A stretch of DNA of 64,000 bases, from NCBI GenBank assembly GCA_030263805.2, contig CP136010.1, positions 1 to 64,000 of the forward strand, in the 5' to 3' direction. Every line of letters starts with the position of its first letter. Position 1 is the first letter of the stretch. The stretch is from Pseudomonas sp. FeN3W (GTDB lineage Bacteria; Pseudomonadota; Gammaproteobacteria; Pseudomonadales; Pseudomonadaceae). Both the position numbers and the translations under genes were made by a program. Positions 43,394 through 53,080 of this stretch are shown here, piece by piece. The notes beneath the pieces were generated by a model. The model ran no database searches and was not told the origin of the DNA. It saw only the letters and a program-made list of their open reading frames with translations.

Positions 43394-44361
43394 GCAGTTT
43401 GACTGGTAAAGAAGTCCAAATCGTTACCGCACTATCAACAGCGGATCTGCCGGAAGCACTGATTGGTAATAGTTGCGTTAAGGAACTAGTTGGGGCTGTT
43501 GTTGGCGCACAGCAACAGACTAAAGCCGCCAACGATAAGTTGCAGGCTGCTCGCAGTGAAAAAGATTCGCAGAACGCAGTGTCAAGGTGGTGGAATAATA
43601 CAGAAGATAAGATTAAAGACGCTCAGCTTGATCTTACTACGACAATTTCTAATCTAAATCGCCATTCATCTCAGTTGTTAATTTTCAACACCGCTATTTC
43701 TAAAGTCCTATGTGATCAGCAGGATATATTGCTTCGCCAGCAAAAAATTCTCGAAGAACAGGCCGCTCAGCTTAAGCAACAGAACCTGGAAATTCTCGAT
43801 CAGCAGAAGGCGCTTGAGATCCAACAGGGCGAGATTAAAAAGGCGAATCAAGGGCTGATGGAGGCCAAGGGTGTTACTGCCGAACAAGCGCGCAACCTGG
43901 TCGGTTGTGTGCAAAGGGTCGAGGCGGCAGAGGAGCGGATTTCGGAGGTCAACCGCCAGCTCCTGGTAGCGATCGAGGAGCATCTCAACCAGGTTCGTAA
44001 AGATCTTGGTGCATCCCAGTCTTCGGCGGTGGCTGCCCTCGAGTCACGTGGTGACGAGCTAGTTCGGTTAATCGAAGGACATGAGCATCAGCTTGCGAGC
44101 CACTCAGCGCTGCAGCAAGAGCTTCAGGGGCGCTTGGCTCGCTTCGAGGAAGCGATGCCGCAGCAGATAGAAAAATCGATCAGCCAGCTTGTCGCTCCTG
44201 TCTTCCACCGAGTGGGGGTGCTTGAGCAGCGCAATGGCGAGCTGGCCCTACAGCAATCAAAATTGGCGAAGTGGGTGGTGGCAAGCTCCAGCTTGGCTGG
44301 AGTTGCGCTGGCAGGTCTGGCACTCGCCATGCTCCTCTTAAGGCAGAATGGGGTGTTTTAA
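43390..44361 (+). CDS. coiled-coil protein with C-terminal membrane anchor
   Basis: This encodes 323 residues. Residues about 40-290 are almost entirely helical with long heptad patterns rich in Gln, Glu and Leu, for example DQQDILLRQQKILEEQAAQL. One transmembrane segment, WVVASSSLAGVALAGLALAM, lies near residues 298-317 and only a short basic tail follows, so most of the protein would be cytoplasmic. It starts by ATGA overlap on the HNH-like gene and is probably its partner. It has no enzymatic motif. Length and layout resemble membrane-anchored sensors or scaffolds; no family name is claimed. The next gene, pglZ, starts 125 bases later. Confidence 0.65.
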   Translation: MSSLTGKEVQIVTALSTADLPEALIGNSCVKELVGAVVGAQQQTKAANDKLQAARSEKDSQNAVSRWWNNTEDKIKDAQLDLTTTISNLNRHSSQLLIFNTAISKVLCDQQDILLRQQKILEEQAAQLKQQNLEILDQQKALEIQQGEIKKANQGLMEAKGVTAEQARNLVGCVQRVEAAEERISEVNRQLLVAIEEHLNQVRKDLGASQSSAVAALESRGDELVRLIEGHEHQLASHSALQQELQGRLARFEEAMPQQIEKSISQLVAPVFHRVGVLEQRNGELALQQSKLAKWVVASSSLAGVALAGLALAMLLLRQNGVF

Positions 44362-44486
44362 GCGCGGTACGGAATTGCCGGCAGATGGTTTTCCGGCAGT
44401 TCCGGAAGCCGCAACCGGCAGTGCTTCATGTGATTCCGCTGAGCATCTGCGCGGCTACGGCAATCCCAAGATTTGAGTGAGAAGCG

Positions 44487-46808
44487 ATGACCGTAATTGA
44501 GGCTTTGGCTGCGAGTCTACGTGCAGCAGCGCAGTACAACGCCAGTTCCCAGGCTGCACCTACAGCGATCCTTTGGCCTGACAAGGATCGAGAGTGGTTG
44601 CCTGTACTTGGTCAACTCCAAAGTGCGCTTCCAGAGCTTTTTTCGCTCGGAAGCTACAAGCCCGATCACCGGCAAGGCCCGGCCATATGGCTCAAGTGTG
44701 TAATCGCAGATGCGTTGCCTGAGATTTCCCTTCCGGTTGGCCAGACCCCGATCATCTATTTGCCGGGTGTGAGCCGGCAGGATTTGCGGGCGATTACTGC
44801 ATGCCCTGTGGAACTGCAGCCCTTGGCCGAGTTGCAGTATCGGGGCGTGCTGTGGAGCCAGGTGAACGCCAAAGACTGGACGACCAATGCATTCTTAATT
44901 TCCCGCGCTGGTGGCCTAGGACTGGATGTAGCCCAGGACGCGAAGACCCAAACTGCGATGCTACGCGCGCTCGAGCCATTGCTCGATACCAACGTCTCGC
45001 AACTCCAAGGGCGTCGACTGGAGGCCAGTGACTTCAACCAGCTTCTAAGCACAGACAGCGTCCGGGATGTGCTGACCTGGCTGTGTGATAGCAAGGGTGT
45101 GCAGGCAAGTTGGGCGGGAGCGCGTTGGGAAGCTTTTGTCGGCATCTGTCATGGCGAGTTTCTGGTCCATCCTGAGAAAGATGGGGATCTGGTCGCGGCG
45201 GAGAAGCTGTGTGCCCGGTTGGGCCCTTGGGCTCGTGTCTGGGAGCGGTTCACGGAAAACACGGCTGCCTTTTCACGGTTGCCCAATGTGTTGATGCGCT
45301 GTCAGCCAGATCTGGCAGCAGATGTCTCGACCTATCCGAGCTATAACCAGCAGCAGGAAAACGATCTGTTGGCGCAGTTGCGTTCGCTTTCCACTTGCGG
45401 TAGCAACGAGCTGCGTAAAGGGCTGATTGATCTTGATGTCCACCATGGCGTTCGTCGGTCATGGGTTTGGGCGGAAATGGGTTCGGCTCCTATTGCCCAG
45501 TTGCTTGAACCGCTGGTACTGATTGCTAAAGCAGTTGGAGATAGTGGTCTTTCCGGTACCTCTCCCGAGGAAATGGCCGAGCATTATCGGAGCCATTATT
45601 GGGTCGTTGACGATGCTCAACTCCGGGCCCTGGCGATGGCCCGAGAACCGTCAATGCAATTGTTGGTGAGGGATATTCTCAACAGCCTGTATACGCCCTG
45701 GCTGCACGAGACGGCGCTAAACTTCCAGCAGCTGGTGAGAGCGAAAGGCTATCCCGGGAGCGACGGCGTGAATGAAGCTGTTGCCACCTATCAAACCTCC
45801 AGTGAAGTCGTTTTCTTTGTCGATGGGCTGCGCTATGACGTGGCGCAGCGTTTGGTCGGTCGCCTGCAAAGCTTGGGAAAGGTTCGACAGCAGTCAAACT
45901 GGGCAGCGCTGCCTTCCGTGACGGCCACGGCCAAAGCTGCCGTCATGCCGATTCATCAGCAGGTAACGGGACGCCTAACCGATACCGACTTCCAGCCTAG
46001 CTTGAAGAGTGAAGACAAGCCGCTGAGCGCTTATTACTTCCGAAAGTTAATGGAGGAGGGCGGTTGGCAGGTCCTGGGGGCTGAGGAGAATGGTGATCCT
46101 CAAGGATTGGCCTGGGTGCAGACCGGCAATATCGATGAAGCAGGCCACACAGACAATCTGCGTCTGGCAGGCCGGATTGATGCTCTGCTGCAGGACGTAT
46201 ACCTGCGCATTGAGGAGCTACTGCAGGCCGGCTGGCGAAAAATCCGTATCGTCACGGATCACGGTTGGCTTTTGACGCCACAGCCAATGGCTAAAGTTGA
46301 TCTACCCAAGCACCTTGCAGAGGTGCGCTGGGCCCGCTGTGCTGAAATCAAAGGCACCGTTCAAACCAATCTGCCAACCGTCAATTGGCACTGGAATCCG
46401 GAGCAAACCATTGCCGTTGCACCTGGAGCCAGTGCCTTCCTTGCTGGCCGTCACTATGATCACGGCGGCTTGAGCCTGCAGGAGTGTTTGACGCCGATCA
46501 TCGAAGTGCTCAGTACATCTGCGCCGTCGATGAAGCTAAGTGCTGCGGTTATCACAAAGGTGCAGTGGTTGGGTTTGACCTGTCGTGTTGAGGTGCAAAG
46601 CAGTGCTACCGATCTGGTTGTCGATCTGCGCAGCAGCCCTGCAGATCCGACAACCTCGCTTGTGCGCACTAAAAACCTCAAGGGGGGCAAGTGCAGCCTG
46701 CCGGTGGAGGACGATGACCGGGAGGGAGATGCAGTTGTGGTAGTAGTGCTGGACAGCGCTGGGAACGTGCTCGCTAAGCAGGCGACCTTGGTTGGAGATG
46801 AAGCGTGA
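44487..46808 (+). CDS. pglZ: BREX phosphatase-like protein PglZ
   Basis: This encodes 773 residues. The alkaline phosphatase superfamily fold is seen in the second half: VVFFVDGLRYDVAQRLVGRL near residue 441 with the first metal Asp, IVTDHGWLL near 590 with Asp and His, and YDHGGLSLQECLTPI near 658 with a metal His. These are the zinc or divalent metal ligands of PglZ. It is one of the two proteins that define BREX (with PglX/BrxC). It overlaps brxL by GTGA. The upstream neighbour is the coiled-coil accessory gene, with a 125-base gap that may hold an internal promoter. Confidence 0.94.
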   Translation: MTVIEALAASLRAAAQYNASSQAAPTAILWPDKDREWLPVLGQLQSALPELFSLGSYKPDHRQGPAIWLKCVIADALPEISLPVGQTPIIYLPGVSRQDLRAITACPVELQPLAELQYRGVLWSQVNAKDWTTNAFLISRAGGLGLDVAQDAKTQTAMLRALEPLLDTNVSQLQGRRLEASDFNQLLSTDSVRDVLTWLCDSKGVQASWAGARWEAFVGICHGEFLVHPEKDGDLVAAEKLCARLGPWARVWERFTENTAAFSRLPNVLMRCQPDLAADVSTYPSYNQQQENDLLAQLRSLSTCGSNELRKGLIDLDVHHGVRRSWVWAEMGSAPIAQLLEPLVLIAKAVGDSGLSGTSPEEMAEHYRSHYWVVDDAQLRALAMAREPSMQLLVRDILNSLYTPWLHETALNFQQLVRAKGYPGSDGVNEAVATYQTSSEVVFFVDGLRYDVAQRLVGRLQSLGKVRQQSNWAALPSVTATAKAAVMPIHQQVTGRLTDTDFQPSLKSEDKPLSAYYFRKLMEEGGWQVLGAEENGDPQGLAWVQTGNIDEAGHTDNLRLAGRIDALLQDVYLRIEELLQAGWRKIRIVTDHGWLLTPQPMAKVDLPKHLAEVRWARCAEIKGTVQTNLPTVNWHWNPEQTIAVAPGASAFLAGRHYDHGGLSLQECLTPIIEVLSTSAPSMKLSAAVITKVQWLGLTCRVEVQSSATDLVVDLRSSPADPTTSLVRTKNLKGGKCSLPVEDDDREGDAVVVVVLDSAGNVLAKQATLVGDEA

Positions 46809-48856
46809 TCGAATTGGATACTCTTGACTCGAAAGCTGCGGCAGCCTTTGAGGGATATATCGTCCGCAAGGATCTGGTCAGAACCTTTGCCAGGCAATTC
46901 CCTGTGCCGACCTATGTTGTCGAGTTTTTGTTGGGTCGATACTGCGCCAGCACCGATCCCGATGAGATCGAAGAGGGTATCGAGATCGTAGAACGTCAGC
47001 TTTCCTCCCGGACCGTCAAGGCCGGCGAGGAGGAGCTGTTCAAGGCACGTGCATACAAGAACGGCACGGTGAAGTTGATTGATCTTGTAAGTGCGCGCTT
47101 TAGCCAGAAAGACAACGGTTATCTCGCAAGTCTGCCCAGCGTGCAGCTCACAAACGTTCGTATCGCAGATAAGTTAGTGGACGATAACGAGCGCCTGCTC
47201 ACTGGTGGTTTCTATGCGGAAATCACGTTGGAGTACGATCCCGCGATAGCGGAGGAGCGCGGTAATCCTTTTGGCGTGCAGGATCTGCGGCCCATTCAGC
47301 TTTCGAAGCGCGACGTGCTCGACACCCTTGGCGAGGCGCGAAAAACATTCAGCAGTGAGGAGTGGAAGGACTTTCTGCTGAGGTCCATCGGCCTTGAACC
47401 TGAGAGGTTAGATGCCCGAGCCAAGGATGCGCTCCTGCTTCGTATGGTTCCGTTCGTTGAGCGGAACTACAACCTGGTTGAGTTGGGGCCCCGCGGTACG
47501 GGTAAGAGCCATCTGTTTCAGCAGGTCTCCCCCTATGCGCATCTGATCTCTGGCGGCAAGGCCACCATTGCCAAGATGTTCGTCAATAACGCCAGCGGCC
47601 AGAGAGGTCTGGTGTGCCAATACGACGTGGTCTGCTTTGACGAGATCAGCGGCATTTCCTTCGACTCGAAGGAAGGCATCAACATCATGAAAGGGTATAT
47701 GGAGTCCGGCGAATTCAGCCGCGGCAAGGAGAGTATCCGTGCCGATGGTTCGCTGGTTTTCGTGGGAAATTTCGATGTAGACGTTGAGCACCAGCAGCGA
47801 GTGGGGCATCTGTTTGGGCCGCTGCCTCAGGAAATGCGTGATGACACCGCCTGGATGGATCGGATTCACTGCTTCCTACCTGGCTGGGATGTGCCCAAGA
47901 TGAATCGAGAGCTGACCACCGATCATTTCGGGCTAGTGAGTGATTTTTTCTCGGAGTGCCTGAGCCGTCTCCGCTACGAAAGTAGGGTCAGTGCGCTGCA
48001 AAACCGAGTCCATCTGGGCGGCGCTTTGAGCGGCCGAGATACCAATGCAGTGAACAAGACGGTGTCCGGACTTCTCAAGCTGCTCTATCCCGACTCATCT
48101 CAGACGGTTGCAGATGAAGACCTGGAGTGGGCAACGCGCCTCGCTCTGGAGGTGCGTCGCCGGGTTAAAGAGCAGCAGAAGCGTATCGGCTCTGCTGAGT
48201 TTCGAAACACCCACTTCAGCTACTTCATCGGTGATGACGGCATCGAGAAGTTCGTTGCAACCCCTGAGCTGCGTGCGGATAACGAGATTGGTGACGACCC
48301 CCTCGAGCCTGGCCAGATCTGGACAATCAGCGAGGGTGGAGCAGAAATCGATGATAACGCGGGGCTTTACCGGATTGAGGTTAACGAAGGGCCAGGTTCT
48401 GGAGTGAAGATCCTCAACAATCCAGTGCCGCCAGCCTTCAAGGAGTCGGTGCGTTACGCCGAGCAAAATCTTTACGCTCGTGCCTCCCAGCTGATTGGTG
48501 ATCGGGATCCTCGCGCACATGAGTTCACCGTCCAGCTGCGCGCTTTCGACGCCGCCAAGCGCGGCTCCAAGCTCGGTGTCGCCGCTCTGATTGCGATGTG
48601 TAGCAGTCTGCTGAAGAAGTCTGTTCGGGGCGGCTTGATTGTGGTGGGTGAGATCAACCTGGGTGGGTCCATCGAGCCGGTGCTTAACCCGGTGAGCATC
48701 GCCGAATTGGCGGTGGAGAAGGGGGCTAGTGCGCTGCTGATGCCGGTCACCTGCCGCCGCCAGCTCTATGACCTGTCTGATGACATGGCGACGAAGATCG
48801 ACATTCAGTTTTATCAGGATGCTAGGGACGCGTTTTTAAAGGCGATTGTTGAGTAG
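46805..48856 (+). CDS. brxL: BREX Lon-related protein BrxL
   Basis: This encodes 683 residues from a GTG overlapping the pglZ stop. An AAA+ core has Walker A GPRGTGKSHLFQQV near residue 228 and Walker B VVCFDEISG near 276. The C-terminal 100 residues form a Lon protease-like domain (KLGVAALIAMCSSLLKKSVR, then GGLIVVGEINLGGSIEPVLN), the hallmark of BrxL. BrxL assembles as a DNA-binding ring and is required for phage restriction in type I BREX. It closes the BREX operon, and the next gene starts about 150 bases later. Confidence 0.95.
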   Translation: MIELDTLDSKAAAAFEGYIVRKDLVRTFARQFPVPTYVVEFLLGRYCASTDPDEIEEGIEIVERQLSSRTVKAGEEELFKARAYKNGTVKLIDLVSARFSQKDNGYLASLPSVQLTNVRIADKLVDDNERLLTGGFYAEITLEYDPAIAEERGNPFGVQDLRPIQLSKRDVLDTLGEARKTFSSEEWKDFLLRSIGLEPERLDARAKDALLLRMVPFVERNYNLVELGPRGTGKSHLFQQVSPYAHLISGGKATIAKMFVNNASGQRGLVCQYDVVCFDEISGISFDSKEGINIMKGYMESGEFSRGKESIRADGSLVFVGNFDVDVEHQQRVGHLFGPLPQEMRDDTAWMDRIHCFLPGWDVPKMNRELTTDHFGLVSDFFSECLSRLRYESRVSALQNRVHLGGALSGRDTNAVNKTVSGLLKLLYPDSSQTVADEDLEWATRLALEVRRRVKEQQKRIGSAEFRNTHFSYFIGDDGIEKFVATPELRADNEIGDDPLEPGQIWTISEGGAEIDDNAGLYRIEVNEGPGSGVKILNNPVPPAFKESVRYAEQNLYARASQLIGDRDPRAHEFTVQLRAFDAAKRGSKLGVAALIAMCSSLLKKSVRGGLIVVGEINLGGSIEPVLNPVSIAELAVEKGASALLMPVTCRRQLYDLSDDMATKIDIQFYQDARDAFLKAIVE

Positions 48857-49010
48857 ATTCAACTCAATAACTGCAATCCGCTCCTGGAGCCGCCGAAATC
48901 GGCCATTCCAAAGCTCTGCCTCCTGGCATTCAGATGGCAAAATGCCGCCATTGCATGGACTATGGCGTCGGAATCCCCTAGATTCTTGGCAAATTGTCAC
49001 GGACGTCGAG

Positions 49011-50627
49011 ATGGAATCAAATGATTCGGGCGGTGTTGCCGCCAAGCACGGTTTCCTATTCCAAGACTGTGTAGCCGCTTACCATGTAACCCGAATGCTT
49101 CGTGATAAGACTATCCGCAGTGTTCGCTGCGAGGTCACAGACGATATCGACATCGTATCTGACGGGTACGTCGACTTCGTGCAGGTGAAAAGTACCGAGA
49201 AAACGCGCTGGAATATTTCCGACATCGTCCTGAATTCCAAGGGAGCCGATAAAAAAACAATCCCTTGCAGCTCAATATTGCACAAGTCGATGCAGTGCAA
49301 GTCCAGCCCCGGTCTGTCCCGAAGGTATTCGATCGTCACCGAAGATAAGGTGAACAAAACCTTAGAGTACCTGACGATCAGCTCAACAGCCAGGGCAGGC
49401 AAGTCAGGACGGCAGGAACTGATCGACGACCTCAATAAGCGCACGGCGGGCTACCAGACTCCGTCAGGCGTGACCGTCGCCGACTGGGTCGACGCTGCAA
49501 CCTGGCAGGTCTACCACACCGTGCGCGAACTGGAACTTCTGGGGATCAAAAACATACGGATGGCCTCCCAGGATCTGCACGGCGTTATTCTCAGTTCCGA
49601 AACCGTCGCCGAAGACATATGGCTCCGTATCCTCGATACCGTGACGCGCAAGGGCGAGCATTCACGACGGATCCACAGTGTTGATGACAAGTCCTACACA
49701 CGGACTGATCTCTTTGACTGGTTCAAGTTGCGCGTCGAGGATGACCAGTCTCGCTCAGGCCGAAAGATCTACGTCAGGCGGGACTTGCCGCACATCCTTA
49801 TGCCATTCGGAGCGCCTATGGCTTCGGTCTGCGCTAAGCGTAAGGGGCAGGTTCTACATCAGCAGTATTCGCTTAAACGATACCGCTACAGACACATAGT
49901 GGACAACGTCTGCCAATGGTTGGATGAGGTCTTTCTTCGGCCTAAAGAAATGGCCGATATCCACAAGTTGACGCTCGTGGAAAAGCGCGAGCGGCTGCGA
50001 ACGTCCGTCTTCAAATCGCTCTGCGATGTCGGGGCGTTTTTGGGCCGGGTGCTATTGCACGCCACTATCCGCCAGCACCATGAAAGCCAGCCCATACCCT
50101 GCATGCTGCACGTGGAAAGATCAGGGGCAGAGAAAATTCTTGAAAACGTGCATATCGTTCGCCGCGATCCAGAAGGTGATCAACTTTGGATTGGCTTCAG
50201 CGAGTTGGTGACTGATATTGACGTCGCTGTCCGGTTGCTGGAGATACGGGATCGGCTGTACGAGGATATCTCGGACTGCTTCGATTCTGCGCGCAGCAAG
50301 ATCCTCGACGTCAAAGACGACGACTACCTGCTTCGCCACGATATCGACGAAATCCTAGATGGCAGCCGGCCCTTTGATGCCCACCTTGATCGCTTCACTT
50401 TCGTCCTATTTGTGGGCTATGACTCTCACCTGCTCACCGACCCTGAAACGCTGGGTCACGAAGATGAATTAGAGGGGGAAACGGCAGCGCTATTTGAGCA
50501 ATTCGCAGCCGACCTCACGGAGCAATCTCCCTTCGCGGATCTGTGCGTCCACGTATTTCTCTACCCCGCTCCTAGCCTTGAGCGGCTAACCAAATTGGTC
50601 GAGGACAAAGTAAGGGCGGTGGTATGA
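49011..50627 (+). CDS. AbpA-like DUF4297 nuclease
   Basis: This encodes 538 residues from the ATG at 49011; the frame is open to 48846, but that extension overlaps brxL. The N-terminus SNDSGGVAAKHGFLFQDCVA is the DUF4297/Cap4-type opening. A PD-(D/E)XK core follows, with Glu 41 (RCEVTDDIDIV), an Asp at 44 or 45, and the QVK at 58-60 in DFVQVKSTEK. The rest is helical without a clear domain. Length and partner resemble E. coli YfjL (AbpA). It overlaps the helicase gene by ATGA. The pair is inferred to be an AbpAB-type anti-phage system: DNA degradation guided by the helicase. Confidence 0.75.
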   Translation: MESNDSGGVAAKHGFLFQDCVAAYHVTRMLRDKTIRSVRCEVTDDIDIVSDGYVDFVQVKSTEKTRWNISDIVLNSKGADKKTIPCSSILHKSMQCKSSPGLSRRYSIVTEDKVNKTLEYLTISSTARAGKSGRQELIDDLNKRTAGYQTPSGVTVADWVDAATWQVYHTVRELELLGIKNIRMASQDLHGVILSSETVAEDIWLRILDTVTRKGEHSRRIHSVDDKSYTRTDLFDWFKLRVEDDQSRSGRKIYVRRDLPHILMPFGAPMASVCAKRKGQVLHQQYSLKRYRYRHIVDNVCQWLDEVFLRPKEMADIHKLTLVEKRERLRTSVFKSLCDVGAFLGRVLLHATIRQHHESQPIPCMLHVERSGAEKILENVHIVRRDPEGDQLWIGFSELVTDIDVAVRLLEIRDRLYEDISDCFDSARSKILDVKDDDYLLRHDIDEILDGSRPFDAHLDRFTFVLFVGYDSHLLTDPETLGHEDELEGETAALFEQFAADLTEQSPFADLCVHVFLYPAPSLERLTKLVEDKVRAVV

Positions 50628-52807
50628 CGCAGGTGTATGACCAGGCGAAGCACAGCCTGTACAGCGAAGATTTCTCGTCGTTCAGGTATCTGTCCGCGAT
50701 CAATACGTTGCTGTCCAACCCTGTGTCGTACGACCTGGGCCGAGACTTAATCGTACGTGCCCTGGATGCGCGCGATCGCTTCTCTGACCACGTTATCCTC
50801 CTGAAAAATATGGTGAGAAAAGCAGGCCTGTTCCCGTACCTGAAAAAGGAGTTCTCCGACCTAACGCCGGAAGAGCTGAGGGTTCTGGATTTGTACCGCA
50901 CACCGTTCTCGGACAGTTACGTTTTTCACTCGATGCAATTCCATATATTCGATCTGCTTAAGGCTGGTCAGAATGTGGTGCTCAGCGCGCCTACAAGCAT
51001 GGGAAAAAGCGCCATCGTGGACTCGCTGCTCGGCCTGGGTGACTTAAAGCGGCTCGTCTTGGTTGTTCCGACCGTGGCGCTTGCCGACGAAACTCGTCGC
51101 CGCTTGCAGGTGCGGTTCGGCGAGCATTACCAGATCATTCACCACAGCTCGCAAGAGTGCCATTCCGATAGGGTCGTCTACGTCCTGACGCAGGAGCGAG
51201 TGAACGAGCGAAACGACATTGCCGATATCGACCTCTTCGTCATCGACGAGTTTTACAAGCTGGCATTCCGAGAGTTAAAAAATGGCACAGTGGATTACAA
51301 GGATGAGCGAGTTATTGAGCTCAATATCGCGCTGAGCAAGCTGCTGAAAGTCTCCAAGCAGTTCTACCTGACTGGGCCGTTCGTCAATAGCATTCGCGGT
51401 CTAGAAAAACTTGGTTATGCACACACTTTCATTTCCACCGACTTCAACACGGTCGCACTTGATGTCCAGACCTTTGGTATCAAAGCGAACGAGGATGAAG
51501 CGAAACTCAGTGCGCTGGCAGAGATTGCGCGCGCATGTGTCGGCGCTACGATCATCTACTGCAAGTCGCCAACTGTGGCCGGGCTTGTGGCACGCGAGTT
51601 GATAAGGCTCGGACATGGCACGCCGACTGAGAGTCCTCATATCGATTGGGTGAGCGAAGAATTCGATGCCGATTGGGATTACACCATTGCCCTAAAACAC
51701 GGCATTGGGTTGCATTTTGGTGCGCTGCCGAGGGCGCTTCAGCAATACACCGTGGACCAGTTCAATGCGGGAAACCTGCGCTTCTTGCTTTGCACCTCCA
51801 CTATCATCGAAGGCGTCAATACCGTCGCGAAGAATGTCGTGATCTACGACAACCGTGATGGCACTCGCAGTATCGACAAATTTACCCACGGAAATATCAA
51901 GGGACGCGCCGGGCGAATGGGCGTTCACTTTGTGGGAAAAATCTTCTGTCTGGAGGAAATTCCGGAGGACAATCTCAATCAAGAGGTGGAGATACCGCTC
52001 GGTATTCAAGACGTCGAAACTCCGATTAATCTCCTAGCGAGCGTTCAGCCAGACCATCTGTCTGAGTTTTCTCAGGGTCGCTTCGATGAAATCTTCACGA
52101 GCGATCGGGTCTCTATTGACCTAGTGAAGAAGCATTCGTACTTCCGCGTTGAGCAGTTCGAAGAGCTGCAAAGCATGGTCGAGATGATGGACGACTCTGA
52201 ATTCGCCACGCTGGTGTTTCACTGGGCCCCTGCGACAAATTTCCTCAAGACCTTCGCAAAGATTATCGCCAGGCTGGTGCCCCAAACGTTCACTCGCAAC
52301 GGAGTCACAATTAAACCAACGGACGTTATGGTCGCCAAGCTCGCTGGCTACCTCAACGCGTCGAGCTATTCGGATTACCTGAAAAGCCAGATTGATTACG
52401 CGCGGCAATGGGTGACAGAAGGGGAGAAGCGCACGCTTTCTGGCGCCCTCAACAATGATTTGAAGATCATTACCAATACCTTCGGTTACACGCTACCCAA
52501 GCTGCTCAGCTTGATGGAGGATGTTGTCAAGCACCAAGCGTTGAAGCGAAGTATCCGCAGCAAGATTGATTACACGCACGTCAAAATGGCGTTCGAAAGC
52601 TTCCACCTACCAGCAGGCGTCAATGCCCTGGAGGAGATCGGGATTCCCATTCAGACGTTACACCGCTTGGCAGACTTGCTGGAATTTCCCACTGAGGCTG
52701 ATGTGGATCAGTTAAGCCAGTATCTTCGGGATACACAGGACGTCTGGAGTCAATCGATTGGGTACGTGGATTTAACGTTTATCAGGCGCGCGCTCGGTAT
52801 TGGATAA
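50624..52807 (+). CDS. AbpB-like DEAD/DEAH-type SF2 helicase
   Basis: This encodes 727 residues, close to E. coli YfjK (AbpB). Walker A is VVLSAPTSMGKSAIVDSLLG (about residues 117-136), motif II is FVIDEFYKL near 203, a motif V region reads CTSTIIEGVNTVAKNVVIYD, and motif VI is HGNIKGRAGRMG near 424. The C-terminal third (about 480-727) is helical and of unknown fold. It starts by ATGA overlap on the DUF4297 gene, so they form a two-gene unit. AbpA and AbpB together restrict T-even and other phages in E. coli; the same activity here is inferred from homology and gene pairing. Confidence 0.78.
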   Translation: MTQVYDQAKHSLYSEDFSSFRYLSAINTLLSNPVSYDLGRDLIVRALDARDRFSDHVILLKNMVRKAGLFPYLKKEFSDLTPEELRVLDLYRTPFSDSYVFHSMQFHIFDLLKAGQNVVLSAPTSMGKSAIVDSLLGLGDLKRLVLVVPTVALADETRRRLQVRFGEHYQIIHHSSQECHSDRVVYVLTQERVNERNDIADIDLFVIDEFYKLAFRELKNGTVDYKDERVIELNIALSKLLKVSKQFYLTGPFVNSIRGLEKLGYAHTFISTDFNTVALDVQTFGIKANEDEAKLSALAEIARACVGATIIYCKSPTVAGLVARELIRLGHGTPTESPHIDWVSEEFDADWDYTIALKHGIGLHFGALPRALQQYTVDQFNAGNLRFLLCTSTIIEGVNTVAKNVVIYDNRDGTRSIDKFTHGNIKGRAGRMGVHFVGKIFCLEEIPEDNLNQEVEIPLGIQDVETPINLLASVQPDHLSEFSQGRFDEIFTSDRVSIDLVKKHSYFRVEQFEELQSMVEMMDDSEFATLVFHWAPATNFLKTFAKIIARLVPQTFTRNGVTIKPTDVMVAKLAGYLNASSYSDYLKSQIDYARQWVTEGEKRTLSGALNNDLKIITNTFGYTLPKLLSLMEDVVKHQALKRSIRSKIDYTHVKMAFESFHLPAGVNALEEIGIPIQTLHRLADLLEFPTEADVDQLSQYLRDTQDVWSQSIGYVDLTFIRRALGIG

Positions 52808-53080
52808 CATCGCCCCCGAATTCCTGCAATGGCTTGTTGAGCTCTGAAGAACCAGCCAGTGGGGAAAAGGAACTGAGTTATTCCCGGCAGCATCCGTCCG
52901 CTTTCGGCCCAAAAACGGACGTTTAGGGCAGAGAAAATATATTTTCCCCATTTCGTGCGTAAACGGTTCGAGGTGGCTGACCGTCCCTCATATGCAGAAG
53001 CCATTGTCGGATAGCATAATGATGGCCAACTGCCTTGATAGCGCTACCGCATTGCGTCGTCCCGCCCCGAAAGGATTCGA

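Noticed and set aside
48846..49010. Longer start for the AbpA-like gene
   Set aside because: It overlaps the end of brxL and the added residues do not look like the family; the conserved GG..A..GF.FQ opening starts near 49011.
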